Shown here: in pieces, positions 42,806-52,175 of the stretch
How positions within the stretch are numbered: position 1 is the first letter of the stretch
Layout: every line of letters starts with the position of its first letter
Assembly: GCA_020853095.1 (NCBI GenBank)
Contig: JADYZN010000037.1
Span: forward strand, 1 to 55,541
Length of the DNA: 55,541 bases
Source of the DNA: Phycisphaerales bacterium
GTDB lineage: Bacteria > Planctomycetota > Phycisphaerae > Tepidisphaerales > Tepidisphaeraceae
Direction of reading: 5' to 3'
Position numbers and translations under genes: made by a program
Notes under the pieces: model-generated
Database searches by the model: none
Seen by the model: the letters and a program-made list of their open reading frames with translations, nothing else
Told to the model about the DNA's origin: nothing

Positions 42806-45112
42806 ATGAACCGACTGATCGCCCTGTTGATCTGCACGTTGACGATGCCCGCGCTGGCCGTCAACACTTCGCATTGGGTCCACACCAGCGAGGCCGATTT
42901 CAAGGCCGGAAAGTTTGAAAACACCGTCGCCACCAACCTGGGCGACGTGAAACTTTCGCGCGCGTTGAAAACCCTGCTGGAACAGGACCCCCACGTCAGC
43001 AGCGTTTATTGCATGGTCGAGGCGCCCGACAAGACCATCTACGCCGGCACCGGCCCGGATGGCATCATCCTCCAGATCAAGGATGACAAGGTCAGCACCT
43101 TCGCCAACCTGGAGGGTTCGGCAACCGTATTCAGCCTGCTGATCGACAAGGAGGGCCATCTTCTAGCCGGCACCGGCGGAGACAAAGGGCGAATCCTGCG
43201 GTTTGAAAAAGCGGGCGAGGCGCCCAAGGAATTGTTTTCCGCCAAAGAGGTGCAGTACATCTGGGCCATGCGACAGATGAGCGATGGCGCGATCGTCGCC
43301 GCCACCGGACCGAATGGCCAGCTTTTTGAAATTTCCCCCGATGGCAAATCCCGCCTGCTGTTTGATTCCGACGAGCGGAATCTCATGAGCATGACCTCCG
43401 ATGGGAGCGATGTGTTGTACGTCGGCACCGACCCCAACGGCTTGGTCTACCGCATCAACCGCAAAACCGGCGAGGCGTTTGTGTTGTACGATGCGGCCGA
43501 AACCGAAATCTCGGCCCTGGCGCTGGATGGCAACGGCATTTTATATGCCGCCACCGCCCAGGCCATCCCATTGCCCAACGGGGCTGAAAACCCCGGCATG
43601 ACCGAACAGGTTGGCCGGCCGGAATCTTCCCCCGGCGCGCCGATCCCATCCCAACCACCGGGCAACCCCAATCCTCCGGCACTGCCCGATCCCAATCCGG
43701 GAGAACCGGAGCCGATCCCAAAACAATCCTCCAATTCCACCCGCACCCCGTTGCACATGGACATCCTGCCGGAAGACGATGGGCAAGCCCCACCCGAACA
43801 GGCCGCCCCGCCCCAGGCTGTCACTCAGGAGGCCGAACAACCCCAACCGGCGGCCCAACCATCATTGGCCCCCAACCCCAACGGCAATGCCATCTACCGC
43901 ATCGACCGCGATGGGTTTGTCAACGAAATCTTCCGTCAACCGGCCACCGTCCTGGCGATGCTGGAACAAAACGGCATCCTGCTGGTGGGAACCGGCGACG
44001 AGGGCAGAATCTATCAGGTCAACCCGCAGGCCGAGGAGACCACCGTTTTGGCCAAGGTCGATCCCAAACAGGTGGTCAGCCTGCTGGCGGCCTCCGATGG
44101 GCGGATTTTCATGGGTCTGGCCAACGTCGGCGGCATCGCGGCCATGAGCGGCGGATTTGCCGAACAGGGAACCTATACCAGTGCCGTGCTGGATGCCACG
44201 CAGATCAGCCGACTGGGCAAAATCCAGCTTCGCGGGACGTTGCCCAAATCAACCACGCTCCAGGTGCAAACCCGCAGCGGGAACGTGCATGAGCCGGGGT
44301 CCGGCGGATGGTCGGATTGGTCACAACCCGTTTCCGCACAAATGTTTGTGAAAATTTCCTCACCCACCGCGAGGTTTTTCCAATATCGCCTGCTCTTCGG
44401 CAGCGAAAATGGCAAGGAATCGCCCGTGGTGGATTCGGTGGATGTTTCGTATCAGATCCCAAACCTTGCGCCACACGTGAGTTCCGTGCGATCCACCTCT
44501 TCTTCCGCATCCAATTCGGCTTCGATCGCCCCATCGAGCAACAATGGCCGTATCCAGGTGACATGGGAGGCGACCGATCCCAATTCCGATTCGCTGCAAT
44601 TTTCGCTCTATTTCCGTCTAAACATCAATGGTCCGTGGATATTGCTCAAGGACAAAATGTCGCAGTCCTCGTATGAATGGGACACCCGACAGGTGGCCGA
44701 TGGGCGTTATTGGCTGAAAATCGAGGCTTCGGATGTGGCCGCCAACGAGCCGGGGGCCGGTCGGACCTCCAGCCGGGTCAGCGATCCGATTCAGGTGGAC
44801 AATACCGCGCCGATGATCGGGGATTTGAAATGGCTCAAGCAGCCCGGCGGGGTCAAAGTGACGTTTCGCGTGGTGGATCACACCAGCACGGTCGCCTCGG
44901 CCGAATTTTCGGTTGATTCGAGCGACAACTGGCAAGCGGTCTTTCCTTCGGATAATATCTTCGACAGTCCCGATGAGGCCGTGGAAATGACGGCCAAAGG
45001 GATGGGCGTTGGGCCGCACCAGATCACGGTCCGGGCCACCGATTCCCACGGGAATACCGTGTACGAGAATGTCCTGGTGACGGTGGATAAACCCGCCGAC
45101 AATGGCCGCTGA
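42806..45112 (+). CDS. Exported beta-propeller protein with Pro-rich insert and C-terminal sandwich domain
   Basis: A 768-residue secreted protein. CGGAG before ATG 42806 and a signal (NRLIALLICTLTMPALA) support this start over a TTG at 42782. Residues about 60-260 are propeller blades (KTIYAGTGPDGIILQIKDD, HLLAGTGGDKGRILRFEK, ALDGNGILYAATAQ). A long Pro/Gln/Asn-rich stretch (about 262-365) interrupts the propeller, which resumes at GNAIYRIDRDGFVNEIFRQP. The end holds Fn3/Ig-like elements (GRIQVTWEATDPNSDSLQFS, SVDSSDNWQAVFPSD). It is probably a surface or periplasmic binding protein. It partners the S55-like gene by position. Confidence 0.75.
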   Translation: MNRLIALLICTLTMPALAVNTSHWVHTSEADFKAGKFENTVATNLGDVKLSRALKTLLEQDPHVSSVYCMVEAPDKTIYAGTGPDGIILQIKDDKVSTFANLEGSATVFSLLIDKEGHLLAGTGGDKGRILRFEKAGEAPKELFSAKEVQYIWAMRQMSDGAIVAATGPNGQLFEISPDGKSRLLFDSDERNLMSMTSDGSDVLYVGTDPNGLVYRINRKTGEAFVLYDAAETEISALALDGNGILYAATAQAIPLPNGAENPGMTEQVGRPESSPGAPIPSQPPGNPNPPALPDPNPGEPEPIPKQSSNSTRTPLHMDILPEDDGQAPPEQAAPPQAVTQEAEQPQPAAQPSLAPNPNGNAIYRIDRDGFVNEIFRQPATVLAMLEQNGILLVGTGDEGRIYQVNPQAEETTVLAKVDPKQVVSLLAASDGRIFMGLANVGGIAAMSGGFAEQGTYTSAVLDATQISRLGKIQLRGTLPKSTTLQVQTRSGNVHEPGSGGWSDWSQPVSAQMFVKISSPTARFFQYRLLFGSENGKESPVVDSVDVSYQIPNLAPHVSSVRSTSSSASNSASIAPSSNNGRIQVTWEATDPNSDSLQFSLYFRLNINGPWILLKDKMSQSSYEWDTRQVADGRYWLKIEASDVAANEPGAGRTSSRVSDPIQVDNTAPMIGDLKWLKQPGGVKVTFRVVDHTSTVASAEFSVDSSDNWQAVFPSDNIFDSPDEAVEMTAKGMGVGPHQITVRATDSHGNTVYENVLVTVDKPADNGR

Positions 45113-45144
45113 TCGGGCCGGAAGTATGATTGGAAAGATAAAAA

Positions 45145-45279
45145 ATGCATTACCCACATAAAATCAGCAAGGTCAAGCGGGCACGCAAGATCGGTTTTCG
45201 CGCGCGCATGAAGACCAGCAACGGCCGAAAAACCATCAACCGCAAGCGCCGGGTCGGCCGCGCGGTGCAGGTGGTTTGA
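45145..45279 (+). CDS. rpmH: 50S ribosomal protein L34
   Basis: A 44-residue protein, the normal L34 length. The core KVKRARKIGFRARMKTSNGR, followed by KTINRKRRVGR, is the L34 pattern (family form: RxxGFRxRMxTxxGRxxLxRRRxKGR). GGAAAG precedes the ATG. It is small enough to be missed by length-limited gene finding. rpmH usually sits beside rnpA and near dnaA; here it lies alone between the propeller gene and a sensor kinase. Confidence 0.9.
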   Translation: MHYPHKISKVKRARKIGFRARMKTSNGRKTINRKRRVGRAVQVV

Positions 45280-45327
45280 TTTCACTGTCCGCCTGCCCGC
45301 ATCCAGCCGGTATGAACGGGCCACCTC

Positions 45328-47277
45328 ATGCGCCTGGGCATTCGCGCCAAGCTCGTTGTCACACTGATACTGTCGGGGTTGTTGCCGCTATTGCTGTTGC
45401 TGGGCGTGATCCTTGTGACGGTGATCGGCCAGCGCACGCGCGGAATCGGGCTGGCGTTGCGAATCCAGGCCAACCAGCAGGCGAACCATCTTTCCGCATT
45501 GTTGGCCGAACAGGTTCGATTTGTTGAACTGATCACGGCGTTGCCGCAAAACGTGCCCACGTTGCAGGTGGCCAACGCGGCCGCGCCATTGTCGGCCGAA
45601 CAAATCCAGCGGATCGAGCAGCGCTGGCCGAAGATGACCGAATCGGATGAGCCGCTGCGGAGCATTCTGAACAATCCTATCGCGCTGTTGTGGCAATCGA
45701 TCCAGTTTGAACAGCCTCGATATGCTGAGACGATCGTGACGGACGCCACGGGCCGGCTGATCGCGGCGACCAACAAAACCACCGATTATTATCAGGCCGA
45801 CGAAACCTGGTGGCGGGAATGTTATGCCGGCGGCGCGGGCAAGGTGGTGTTGATGGGGGTGGCGTTCGATGAATCGGCAAGATCGTTGAACGGAGATCGG
45901 GGGGCCGTGGTCTGGCAGCTTTGCCTGCCGATCTATACGCCAGGACCGCCGGCCGATCGTCAGGTGGCCGGGGTTCTCAAGGTGCTGATCAACGCGCGCT
46001 GGCTGGGGGAGCAGCTTCAACAATCCGACAGCGGAGACCTGACCACCCGCATGTGGTTGTCGCGTGCCAGCGGCGAGCCGGTCAGTTTCACGTCGCAACC
46101 GGCCGATCTGCCAAAACTGCCCGACCCGACGGTGAAATTGTTGCACGGCAGCGAGAGCGGTTGGACGAAAATGAGCCATGTCCCTGGCCACGAGTTGATG
46201 GGCTTCGCCATCGTGCCGGCCCCCACCGACAGCGCGATGGTCAATTTCGACTGGTTCGTGCTGGTCTCCACCAACCGCGCGGCGGCGATGGAGCCGATTT
46301 ATCTGCTGGGGGTCGTCATCCTCGTCGGCGGCATCGGATTCATCACGCTATTTTTCCTGCTGGGATGGCTGATCGCCCGGCGCGAAATCGTTCAACCACT
46401 GCTGGCGCTGGGAAGGGGCGCCAAGGAACTGGAGCGCGGCAACCTGGCTTATCGGCTGCCGCAGCCGGGCACGCCCCAATCGGCTTTTCGAGAGGATGAA
46501 CTGGGATCGCTGGCGAACGAATTCAACCGGATGGCCGAGGAATTGTCCCGCAACGTACGCCAATTGAAGGAAGCCGATGCGCTCAAGCAGCAGTTCATCG
46601 ACCTGGCCAGCCACGAGCTGCGAACGCCGGTAACGTACATCCAGGGTGTCACACAACTGGCCCAACGCCAGCCGGGCGAACATTCGCCGGTGCTGGACAA
46701 AATCGCCATTCGAGCGGCCCGGTTAAACCGGATCGTGGAGAACATGTTCAAGCTGCTTCAGGGCGCGGCGGTGGAAATCCGGCTGCGCCTGTCCACGGTG
46801 GATCTGCGTCAACTGATCGAACTCGTCCGCCGCGAACTGGAGCCTTTTTTGTCTGAACGCCGCCAGACGTGCGACGTCAAAATCGACCCGCAAACGCCGG
46901 CGATTCAGGCCGATGCGGAAAAAATCACCGACGTGCTGATGAACCTCCTCGCCAACGCCATCCGATTTTCCCCCGATGGTTCCACGGTCACGATCAGCGC
47001 CGCCCCGGCAAACGATGGCGTTGAGATCGTCGTCAGCGACACCGGGCCGGGGATCGACCCATCGGATTTGGCGCATTTGTTCGAGCCGTTTTACACCGGC
47101 TCCACCACGATGGCCCATCACGGCAGCGGCGATTACGCCTACCAGTCGCGCGGCATCGGGCTGGGATTGAGCGTCGTCAAACGATTCGTCGAAATGCACG
47201 GCGGGCGGGTCTGGGCGCACAGCGCTCCGCAAAACACGCGGATGCACGTTGTTTTGCCCTTGCGGCCGGAACGCTGA
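45328..47277 (+). CDS. Orphan sensor histidine kinase
   Basis: A 649-residue membrane kinase: first membrane helix (about 9-33, LVVTLILSGLLPLLLLLGVI), a large periplasmic sensor of double-Cache type (about 35-325), a second helix (LLGVVILVGGIGFITLFFLL), HAMP (REIVQPLLALGRGAKELERG), HisKA with the H-box ASHELRTPVTY (His429), and HATPase with N box LLANAIRFSPDG, G1 DTGPGID and G2 GIGLGLSVVKRFVEMHGG. No response regulator is adjacent, so its partner is elsewhere. The signal is unknown. Confidence 0.93.
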   Translation: MRLGIRAKLVVTLILSGLLPLLLLLGVILVTVIGQRTRGIGLALRIQANQQANHLSALLAEQVRFVELITALPQNVPTLQVANAAAPLSAEQIQRIEQRWPKMTESDEPLRSILNNPIALLWQSIQFEQPRYAETIVTDATGRLIAATNKTTDYYQADETWWRECYAGGAGKVVLMGVAFDESARSLNGDRGAVVWQLCLPIYTPGPPADRQVAGVLKVLINARWLGEQLQQSDSGDLTTRMWLSRASGEPVSFTSQPADLPKLPDPTVKLLHGSESGWTKMSHVPGHELMGFAIVPAPTDSAMVNFDWFVLVSTNRAAAMEPIYLLGVVILVGGIGFITLFFLLGWLIARREIVQPLLALGRGAKELERGNLAYRLPQPGTPQSAFREDELGSLANEFNRMAEELSRNVRQLKEADALKQQFIDLASHELRTPVTYIQGVTQLAQRQPGEHSPVLDKIAIRAARLNRIVENMFKLLQGAAVEIRLRLSTVDLRQLIELVRRELEPFLSERRQTCDVKIDPQTPAIQADAEKITDVLMNLLANAIRFSPDGSTVTISAAPANDGVEIVVSDTGPGIDPSDLAHLFEPFYTGSTTMAHHGSGDYAYQSRGIGLGLSVVKRFVEMHGGRVWAHSAPQNTRMHVVLPLRPER

Positions 47278-47308
47278 CCCCGCGCACGCCAGACCCAAAA
47301 CCGATTGA

Positions 47309-48382
47309 TCAGGAAACGGTCAACTCCGGAGTCGGGGTGCTCAGGTTCCTTAAACTGACCTGTCCGGCCAGGTTTCGCACCATGGATTCAAGGGCCGCCG
47401 ACAGCTTGGGATTGCCGGTGAAATTCGCGTGGGGGTTGCCGGCGTCGCTGTTGATGCGCAGTTCGGTGAACATTGGGATCGAGCCTAAAAATGGCAACCC
47501 AAGGCTCTGGGCCGCCCGTTCCGCCCCGCCGCGGCCGAAGATGTCGTGTTCGGTCCCATCCGGGGCGACGAAATAGCTCATGTTCTCGACCACTCCCAGC
47601 ACGGGCGTTTCCAGTTGCAGGAACATCCGCGCCGCCCGGATCGCATCGTCCAGCGCCACCTGCTGCGGCGTCGCCACCACCACCGCGCCGGTCAACGGCA
47701 ACAACTGGCACAGCGTCAACGGCACATCCCCCGTCCCCGGCGGCAGATCCACCACCAGGTAATCCAGCTCCGGCCAATCGGTGTTGTCGGCGAACAGTTG
47801 TTTGAACGCCCCGTGCGCCATCGGCCCCCGCCAGATCAACGGCTTGTCCTGTTCCACCAGCGAACCGATCGTGATCGCGTGGATGCCATGAACGTTGTGC
47901 GGCATGATCTTCGGCCCGCGCGCCCGCGCCGGCACGCCGCGAAGCCCCAGCATTGTCGGCATCGACGGCCCGTAAATGTCGCCATCCATCAGCCCCACCT
48001 GCGCCCCGCTGCGCGCCAACCCCACCGCCAGATTCACCGACACCGTGCTCTTGCCCACGCCCCCTTTGCCCGCGCCCACCGCGATCACGTTCTTCACCTG
48101 TGGAAGCAGGTTGCTGTTGCGCGCAATCGCCGCGCCGCGCGTCTTGGCGCTCAGTTCCAGGTCCACCTGCTCGGCGCCGATCTTCTTCAACGCCTCCTCC
48201 ACGTCCTTCTTGATGACGTCTTTCAGCGGGCATGCCGGCGTCGTCAGTTCCACGTGAACCCACACCTTGCGGCCATCCACCCGAACCTCCTTCACCATGT
48301 TCAAGGCGACAATATCCTTGAACAATTCCGGGTCGTTCACCGTCTTCAAGGCCGACATCACCTGCTCTTGCGTCAGATCCAT
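47309..48382 (-). CDS. mrp: Mrp/ApbC P-loop Fe-S carrier ATPase
   Basis: A 357-residue Mrp/NBP35-type protein that carries Fe-S clusters to targets. An N-terminal MIP18/DUF59 domain (TVNDPELFKDIVALNMVKEV, ELTTPACPLKDVIKKDVEEA) leads into the ATPase: deviant Walker A GKGGVGKSTVSVNLAVGLA, DGDIYGPSMPTMLG, and DYLVVDLPPGTGDVPLTLCQ. The usual CxxC cluster-binding pair is replaced: the ENMSYF stretch reads VENMSYFVAPDGTEHDIFG with no cysteines, a form seen in part of the family. The start at 48382 has an AAAGGG site. It complements the suf operon 31 kb away. Confidence 0.9.
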   Translation of the reverse strand: MDLTQEQVMSALKTVNDPELFKDIVALNMVKEVRVDGRKVWVHVELTTPACPLKDVIKKDVEEALKKIGAEQVDLELSAKTRGAAIARNSNLLPQVKNVIAVGAGKGGVGKSTVSVNLAVGLARSGAQVGLMDGDIYGPSMPTMLGLRGVPARARGPKIMPHNVHGIHAITIGSLVEQDKPLIWRGPMAHGAFKQLFADNTDWPELDYLVVDLPPGTGDVPLTLCQLLPLTGAVVVATPQQVALDDAIRAARMFLQLETPVLGVVENMSYFVAPDGTEHDIFGRGGAERAAQSLGLPFLGSIPMFTELRINSDAGNPHANFTGNPKLSAALESMVRNLAGQVSLRNLSTPTPELTVS

Positions 48383-48493
48383 GATCCCTTTCACGTAAAA
48401 TTTTCGGGATTGTAGGCATTGATTTGTCGTCAGGCCAATCGGATGAGAAAATCTTATCGAAGGCTTCGATGGTTTTATTTTTTCTTGCTCCAT

Positions 48494-48522
48494 TTGGCGC
48501 TGCGGTCGCCGGTGGGTATAGT
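48494..48522 (+). promoter_or_regulatory. Candidate sigma-70-type promoter of rpmE
   Basis: TTGGCG (48494-48499), 17 bases, TATAGT (48517-48522), predicting a start near 48530 and a leader of about 100 bases before rpmE, room for a regulatory leader. Confidence 0.55.
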
Positions 48523-48629
48523 ACCTGACTTTCCGCAAACCGGGTGGCCGGTGGCGGCGTAATCAATATGTCCGGCTGACGTTGAGGCCGATTGACCCGA
48601 CGCACGACGGACAAGAGGAGTTTTGGACC

Positions 48630-48866
48630 ATGAAAGCGAAGATTCATCCGCGATATCAGAATTGTTCCGTGCATTGCGCCTGCGGCAACACGTTCACCAC
48701 CCGCAGCACGCTGGGCCGGATCAACGTCGATATCTGCAGCGCCTGCCATCCGTTTTTCACCGGCAAACAGAAATTCGTGGACACCGCCGGCCGGCTGGAG
48801 CGATTCAGCAAGAAATTCGGCGGAACCTACAGCTTCCAGAAGACCGCCACGGCGGCTTCCAAGTAA
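48630..48866 (+). CDS. rpmE: 50S ribosomal protein L31 (zinc form)
   Basis: A 78-residue L31. [20 protein letters not shown] starts with the family's opening, and the cysteines of CACG plus [12 protein letters not shown] give the zinc-binding (C+) form. [11 protein letters not shown] is the conserved end. An AGGAG site precedes the ATG. The zinc-free paralogue is not in the window. Terminator follows. Confidence 0.94.
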   Translation: MKAKIHPRYQNCSVHCACGNTFTTRSTLGRINVDICSACHPFFTGKQKFVDTAGRLERFSKKFGGTYSFQKTATAASK

Positions 48867-48895
48867 TCGGCCTGTCATGCCGGGTCGCACAATTC

Positions 48896-48922
48896 AGCCC
48901 AGGGAACTCCCTGGGCTTTATA
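48896..48922 (+). terminator. Intrinsic terminator after rpmE
   Basis: Perfect stem AGCCCAGG/CCTGGGCT with a GAACTC loop, followed by TTTATAAT. The T-run is short, so efficiency may be moderate, but the stem is strong and lies just after the gene. Confidence 0.65.
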
Positions 48923-48944
48923 ATGCGCCGGGACAACAATCAGC

Positions 48945-49517
48945 ATGAAGCCAAACCCGGGGAGACTGTTGATCGCTCTGATGCTGGCGGCGGCGTTGGC
49001 CGGTTGTCAAAGCCCCACCCGGCGAACGATCGCCGCCACCGGCCCTTCCATGGTGGGGTTGTCCAGCCCGCGGGAGGTTGATCCGGTTGAGGCGATCTGC
49101 ACCCCGCCGCTGGGATGGAAACCCGAACCGCTGAAACATTCCGGCCGGCATGACCACCAGGTCTGGCTCAGCCCCAGCGGGCATACGGCCTACGGCGTCA
49201 TTCATTTTTCGCTTCCCCTGCCGGTCAACGCCGATTTCGTATTGCCTTTTTTTCTTCGTGAGATGAAAAAATCCGAAGGTGAGGCGATCCTGCTCAGCAA
49301 GGAAGCGGACGCGGCCCTGCCCGGCGTGCGATTCGTGGCCGAAGGAGGGTTGTACAAGATGCGTAGCAACCTGATTGTCCGGGGGTGGCAGGGGTGGGCG
49401 ATTTACGCCGGCACGTTGCGCAAGGAGGCGATCAATCCATCCGAGCTGGAACTGGCCGAACGGGCCAGGGACAATACGCGCATCGGCACGGCACAGGAAA
49501 CATCCGGCGTAGAATAA
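48945..49517 (+). CDS. Putative lipoprotein, unknown function
   Basis: A 190-residue protein with a lipoprotein signal (LLIALMLAAALAGC, lipobox LAGC). The mature part (CTPPLGWKPEPLKHSGRHDH, SGHTAYGVIHFSLPLPVNAD, LYKMRSNLIVRGWQGWAIYA) reminds one of the PsbP/DUF1795-like protein at 6184-6741, but I cannot show common descent. It lies 25 bases before an aldo/keto reductase gene. Confidence 0.7.
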   Translation: MKPNPGRLLIALMLAAALAGCQSPTRRTIAATGPSMVGLSSPREVDPVEAICTPPLGWKPEPLKHSGRHDHQVWLSPSGHTAYGVIHFSLPLPVNADFVLPFFLREMKKSEGEAILLSKEADAALPGVRFVAEGGLYKMRSNLIVRGWQGWAIYAGTLRKEAINPSELELAERARDNTRIGTAQETSGVE

Positions 49518-49542
49518 AGTACAAAACGAAGGAGATTGAATC

Positions 49543-50529
49543 ATGCCAACTCGTGAACTGGGAAAAAGCGGACTGCGCGTGTCGGAACAGGGACTGGGGT
49601 GCATGGGGATGTCCGAATTTTATGGCCCATTCGATGAGAACGAATCGATCCGGGTGATTCATCGGGCGCTGGAACTTGGGGTCAATTTTCTGGACACCGC
49701 GGACATGTACGGCAGCGGCCACAACGAGCAGTTGGTGGGCCGGGCGATCAAAGATCGGCGAAAACAGGTTGTTCTGGCGACCAAGTTCGGCAACATGCGC
49801 GGCCCCGGCGGATCGTTTCTGGGCGTCAACGGCGCACCCGATTACGTTCGCAGCGCCTGCGAGGCGAGTTTGAAACGGCTGGGCGTGGACGTAATCGATT
49901 TGTATTACCAGCACCGCGTCGATCCGAAGACCCCCATCGAGGAGACCGTCGGCGCGATGGCCGCGCTGGTCAAGCAGGGAAAGGTTCGATATCTGGGCCT
50001 GTCCGAAGCGTCAGCGCAGACCATCCGGCGGGCGGCCAAGGTGCATCCGATCGCCGCGTTGCAGACGGAATATTCGCTGTGGACGCGGGATGTGGAGGCG
50101 GAGATTTTGCCCGTCTGCCGGGAATTGGGGATCGGATTTGTCGCGTACAGCCCGCTGGGGCGAGGGTTTTTGAGCGGAACGATTCGCGGCAAGCAGGATT
50201 TGGCTCCTGATGACTGGCGTCGCAACGGCCCGCGATTTCAGGAACAGAATCTCCAGCAGAATCTGAAGCTGGTTGAAGGGGTTGAACGCATCGCGAAGAA
50301 AAAAGGATGTACGGCCTCGCAGGTGGCGTTGGCGTGGGTTTTGTCGCGCGGCGCGGATGTGGTGCCGATCCCCGGAACCAAACGAATCAACTATCTCGAG
50401 CTGAACGCCGCCTCCGGCAAGGTTCAACTTGATGAACAGACTTTGCGCGAATTGGATGAATTGACAAGGAACAACTTGGTCGCCGGCGAACGATATTCCG
50501 AACAGGGAATGAAGGCGGTCAATCTTTGA
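49543..50529 (+). CDS. Aldo/keto reductase
   Basis: A 328-residue AKR of the YajO/AKR13-like group ([20 protein letters not shown]). Catalytic tetrad: Asp and Tyr in [11 protein letters not shown], Lys in LATKFGN, His in LYYQHRVDP. The NADPH-binding end [19 protein letters not shown] is intact. It is cytosolic and the substrate is unknown. AAGGAG precedes the ATG. Its stop abuts that of miaA. Confidence 0.9.
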   Translation: MPTRELGKSGLRVSEQGLGCMGMSEFYGPFDENESIRVIHRALELGVNFLDTADMYGSGHNEQLVGRAIKDRRKQVVLATKFGNMRGPGGSFLGVNGAPDYVRSACEASLKRLGVDVIDLYYQHRVDPKTPIEETVGAMAALVKQGKVRYLGLSEASAQTIRRAAKVHPIAALQTEYSLWTRDVEAEILPVCRELGIGFVAYSPLGRGFLSGTIRGKQDLAPDDWRRNGPRFQEQNLQQNLKLVEGVERIAKKKGCTASQVALAWVLSRGADVVPIPGTKRINYLELNAASGKVQLDEQTLRELDELTRNNLVAGERYSEQGMKAVNL

Positions 50530-51444
50530 TCAGGGTTGCGCGGGCCATGCTTTCAAAACGCGGCCGACCTTTTGTTCCAATGGTTCGTCAACGTCCAGCC
50601 ACATCACGCCTTCAAACCGCCGAAACCATTTGATCTGTCGGCGGGCCAGTTGGCGGGTCAGGATCTTGATCTGTTCGGCGGTCTCCTGCAACGATGATTT
50701 GCCCTGGAGATGGTCGATGATCTGGTTGTAACCGGCGGCTTCGGCGGCCGTGGGGGAAAGGGCGCCATATTGTTCCACCAGATGACGAACTTCATCGACC
50801 CATCCCGCTTCGAGCATTTGTTTGACCCGCTGATTGATCCGGCGGTTGAGTTTTTCGCGGTCGGTGGTCAACCCCACCCAGACGGCCTGATGTCGCGTTG
50901 GCTCTCCCTGCCAGTGGGTTTGCAGGGTCGAGATCGGCTGGCCGGTCAGTTCATAAACTTCCAATGCCCGGACCAATCGCTTGCTGTCATTGGGATGAAT
51001 CCGGCCGGCCGCCGCGAGGTCAACCTGTCGTAGTTGCTGATACAACTCGGCCGGATCGCGTTCCCGAAGCCGCCGCCGCAACGATTCATCCGCCCCCGGC
51101 CCCTCGAACAGCCCTTGGAACAAGGCCTTGTAATAAAGCGGCGTGCCCCCCACCGCTATCAATCGAACCCCTCGCTTCTGGCAGTCGGCGATCACCTGAT
51201 CCGCCTCCTGGACAAACCTGGCCACGGTATGGTTTTGATTCGGCTCCACCACATCCAGAAGGTGATGAGGAATTTCCGCCCGCTCGGCCGGCGATGCCTT
51301 GGCGGTGCCGATGTCCATGCCGCGATAAACCTGCATGGAATCGACGTTCAACAGCTCAGCCCCCCGATGGCGAGCGACCTCCAATGCCAACTCGGTTTTA
51401 CCCGAGGCCGTCGGACCCAGAATGACCAGCAATGGAGGATTCAT
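50530..51444 (-). CDS. miaA: tRNA dimethylallyltransferase MiaA
   Basis: About 304 residues. It adds a dimethylallyl group to A37 of tRNAs reading U-starting codons. Motifs: P-loop GPTASGKTELAL, DSMQVYRGMDIGTAKASPAE, HHLLDVVEPNQNHTVARFV, AVGGTPLYYKAL, and the tRNA-binding AAGYNQIIDHL and TRQLARRQIKWFR. ATG 51462 is an alternative start six codons earlier. Confidence 0.94.
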   Translation of the reverse strand: MNPPLLVILGPTASGKTELALEVARHRGAELLNVDSMQVYRGMDIGTAKASPAERAEIPHHLLDVVEPNQNHTVARFVQEADQVIADCQKRGVRLIAVGGTPLYYKALFQGLFEGPGADESLRRRLRERDPAELYQQLRQVDLAAAGRIHPNDSKRLVRALEVYELTGQPISTLQTHWQGEPTRHQAVWVGLTTDREKLNRRINQRVKQMLEAGWVDEVRHLVEQYGALSPTAAEAAGYNQIIDHLQGKSSLQETAEQIKILTRQLARRQIKWFRRFEGVMWLDVDEPLEQKVGRVLKAWPAQP

Positions 51445-51554
51445 GACGCACCCGACTGCCATATTGGCAGTTTTGACATTTGGACACCAATCCCATGATT
51501 ATCGTAACTCATTTTAAGTAATGAATTTACGTCATGTCGTCTTAGATACATCAT

Positions 51555-51570
51555 TGGCACGGGTTTTGTT
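51555..51570 (+). promoter_or_regulatory. Near-consensus -24/-12 site before hsp20
   Basis: TGGCACG matches the sigma-54 -24 half exactly; ten bases after its GG comes GT (TTGTT) in place of the usual GC. The predicted start near 51582 leaves a 48-base leader. Most hsp20 genes use heat-shock or HrcA control, so this is only a candidate. Confidence 0.35.
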
Positions 51571-51629
51571 GTATGTCCAGTGTGGTTTTAGATCGAATGT
51601 TTTACAAACTTTTTGAAAGGAGGCCTATC

Positions 51630-52094
51630 ATGGCATTACCTACACGAGTGAATCGTTCGACGCAAATGGATCCGTGGGAAGTCGCACAGCGCGACTTCGA
51701 CACCATGCTTGGCCGGCTGTTCAGCGGCCGGCAGTATGATGGTGCGGGCCTTGCACCATATGGTGTGGACATCCGCGAGGATGCCGACCACTTCTATGTT
51801 GAGGCCGAATTACCCGGCTTCAGGAAAGAAGATGTGAACATCACGCTGGAAAACCAGACGCTGACGATCTCCGCCGAGCGGACCGAACAAAGCGGCGAGG
51901 CGAAAAAGGATCAGCCCAAGCCACCGGGCCAGTTGCTCTTAAACGAGCGGCGGTATTCGAAGTTTCTTCGCAGTTTTACGCTGCCGCCGACCGTGGATGA
52001 ACGGATGGTGGACGCCAAGCTCAACGATGGCGTGCTGCGGATCACGCTGAACAAGCGTGAGGAAACCAAGCCGCGAAAGATAACGGTCAGTTGA
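51630..52094 (+). CDS. Small heat-shock protein (Hsp20/alpha-crystallin)
   Basis: A 154-residue holding chaperone. AAAGGAGG gives the ATG at 51630 a very strong ribosome site. The alpha-crystallin domain runs about 45-150: YGVDIREDADHFYVEAELPG, FRKEDVNITLENQTLTISAE and FTLPPTVDERMVDAKLNDGV with LRITLNKRE. The end PRKITVS supplies an I-x-V type tail. It protects unfolding proteins. A strong terminator follows. Confidence 0.92.
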   Translation: MALPTRVNRSTQMDPWEVAQRDFDTMLGRLFSGRQYDGAGLAPYGVDIREDADHFYVEAELPGFRKEDVNITLENQTLTISAERTEQSGEAKKDQPKPPGQLLLNERRYSKFLRSFTLPPTVDERMVDAKLNDGVLRITLNKREETKPRKITVS

Positions 52095-52117
52095 GTTCGA
52101 CAGTTGAAGCATGGAAC

Positions 52118-52157
52118 GAAGCGGGAGCGTCCGGATGGCGCTCCCGCTTCTATTTTT
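52118..52157 (+). terminator. Intrinsic terminator after hsp20
   Basis: Stem GAAGCGGGAGCG/CGCTCCCGCTTC with a short loop, then TATTTTT. It ends the hsp20 transcript 18 bases before the stop of the convergent infC. Confidence 0.9.
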
Positions 52158-52175
52158 CATTGGTTTTCAAGGATT

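Noticed and set aside
47388-48890. 500-residue minus-strand ORF overlapping mrp in another frame
   Set aside because: Low-complexity Gly/Ala/Arg translation; mrp in the other frame has full family motifs.
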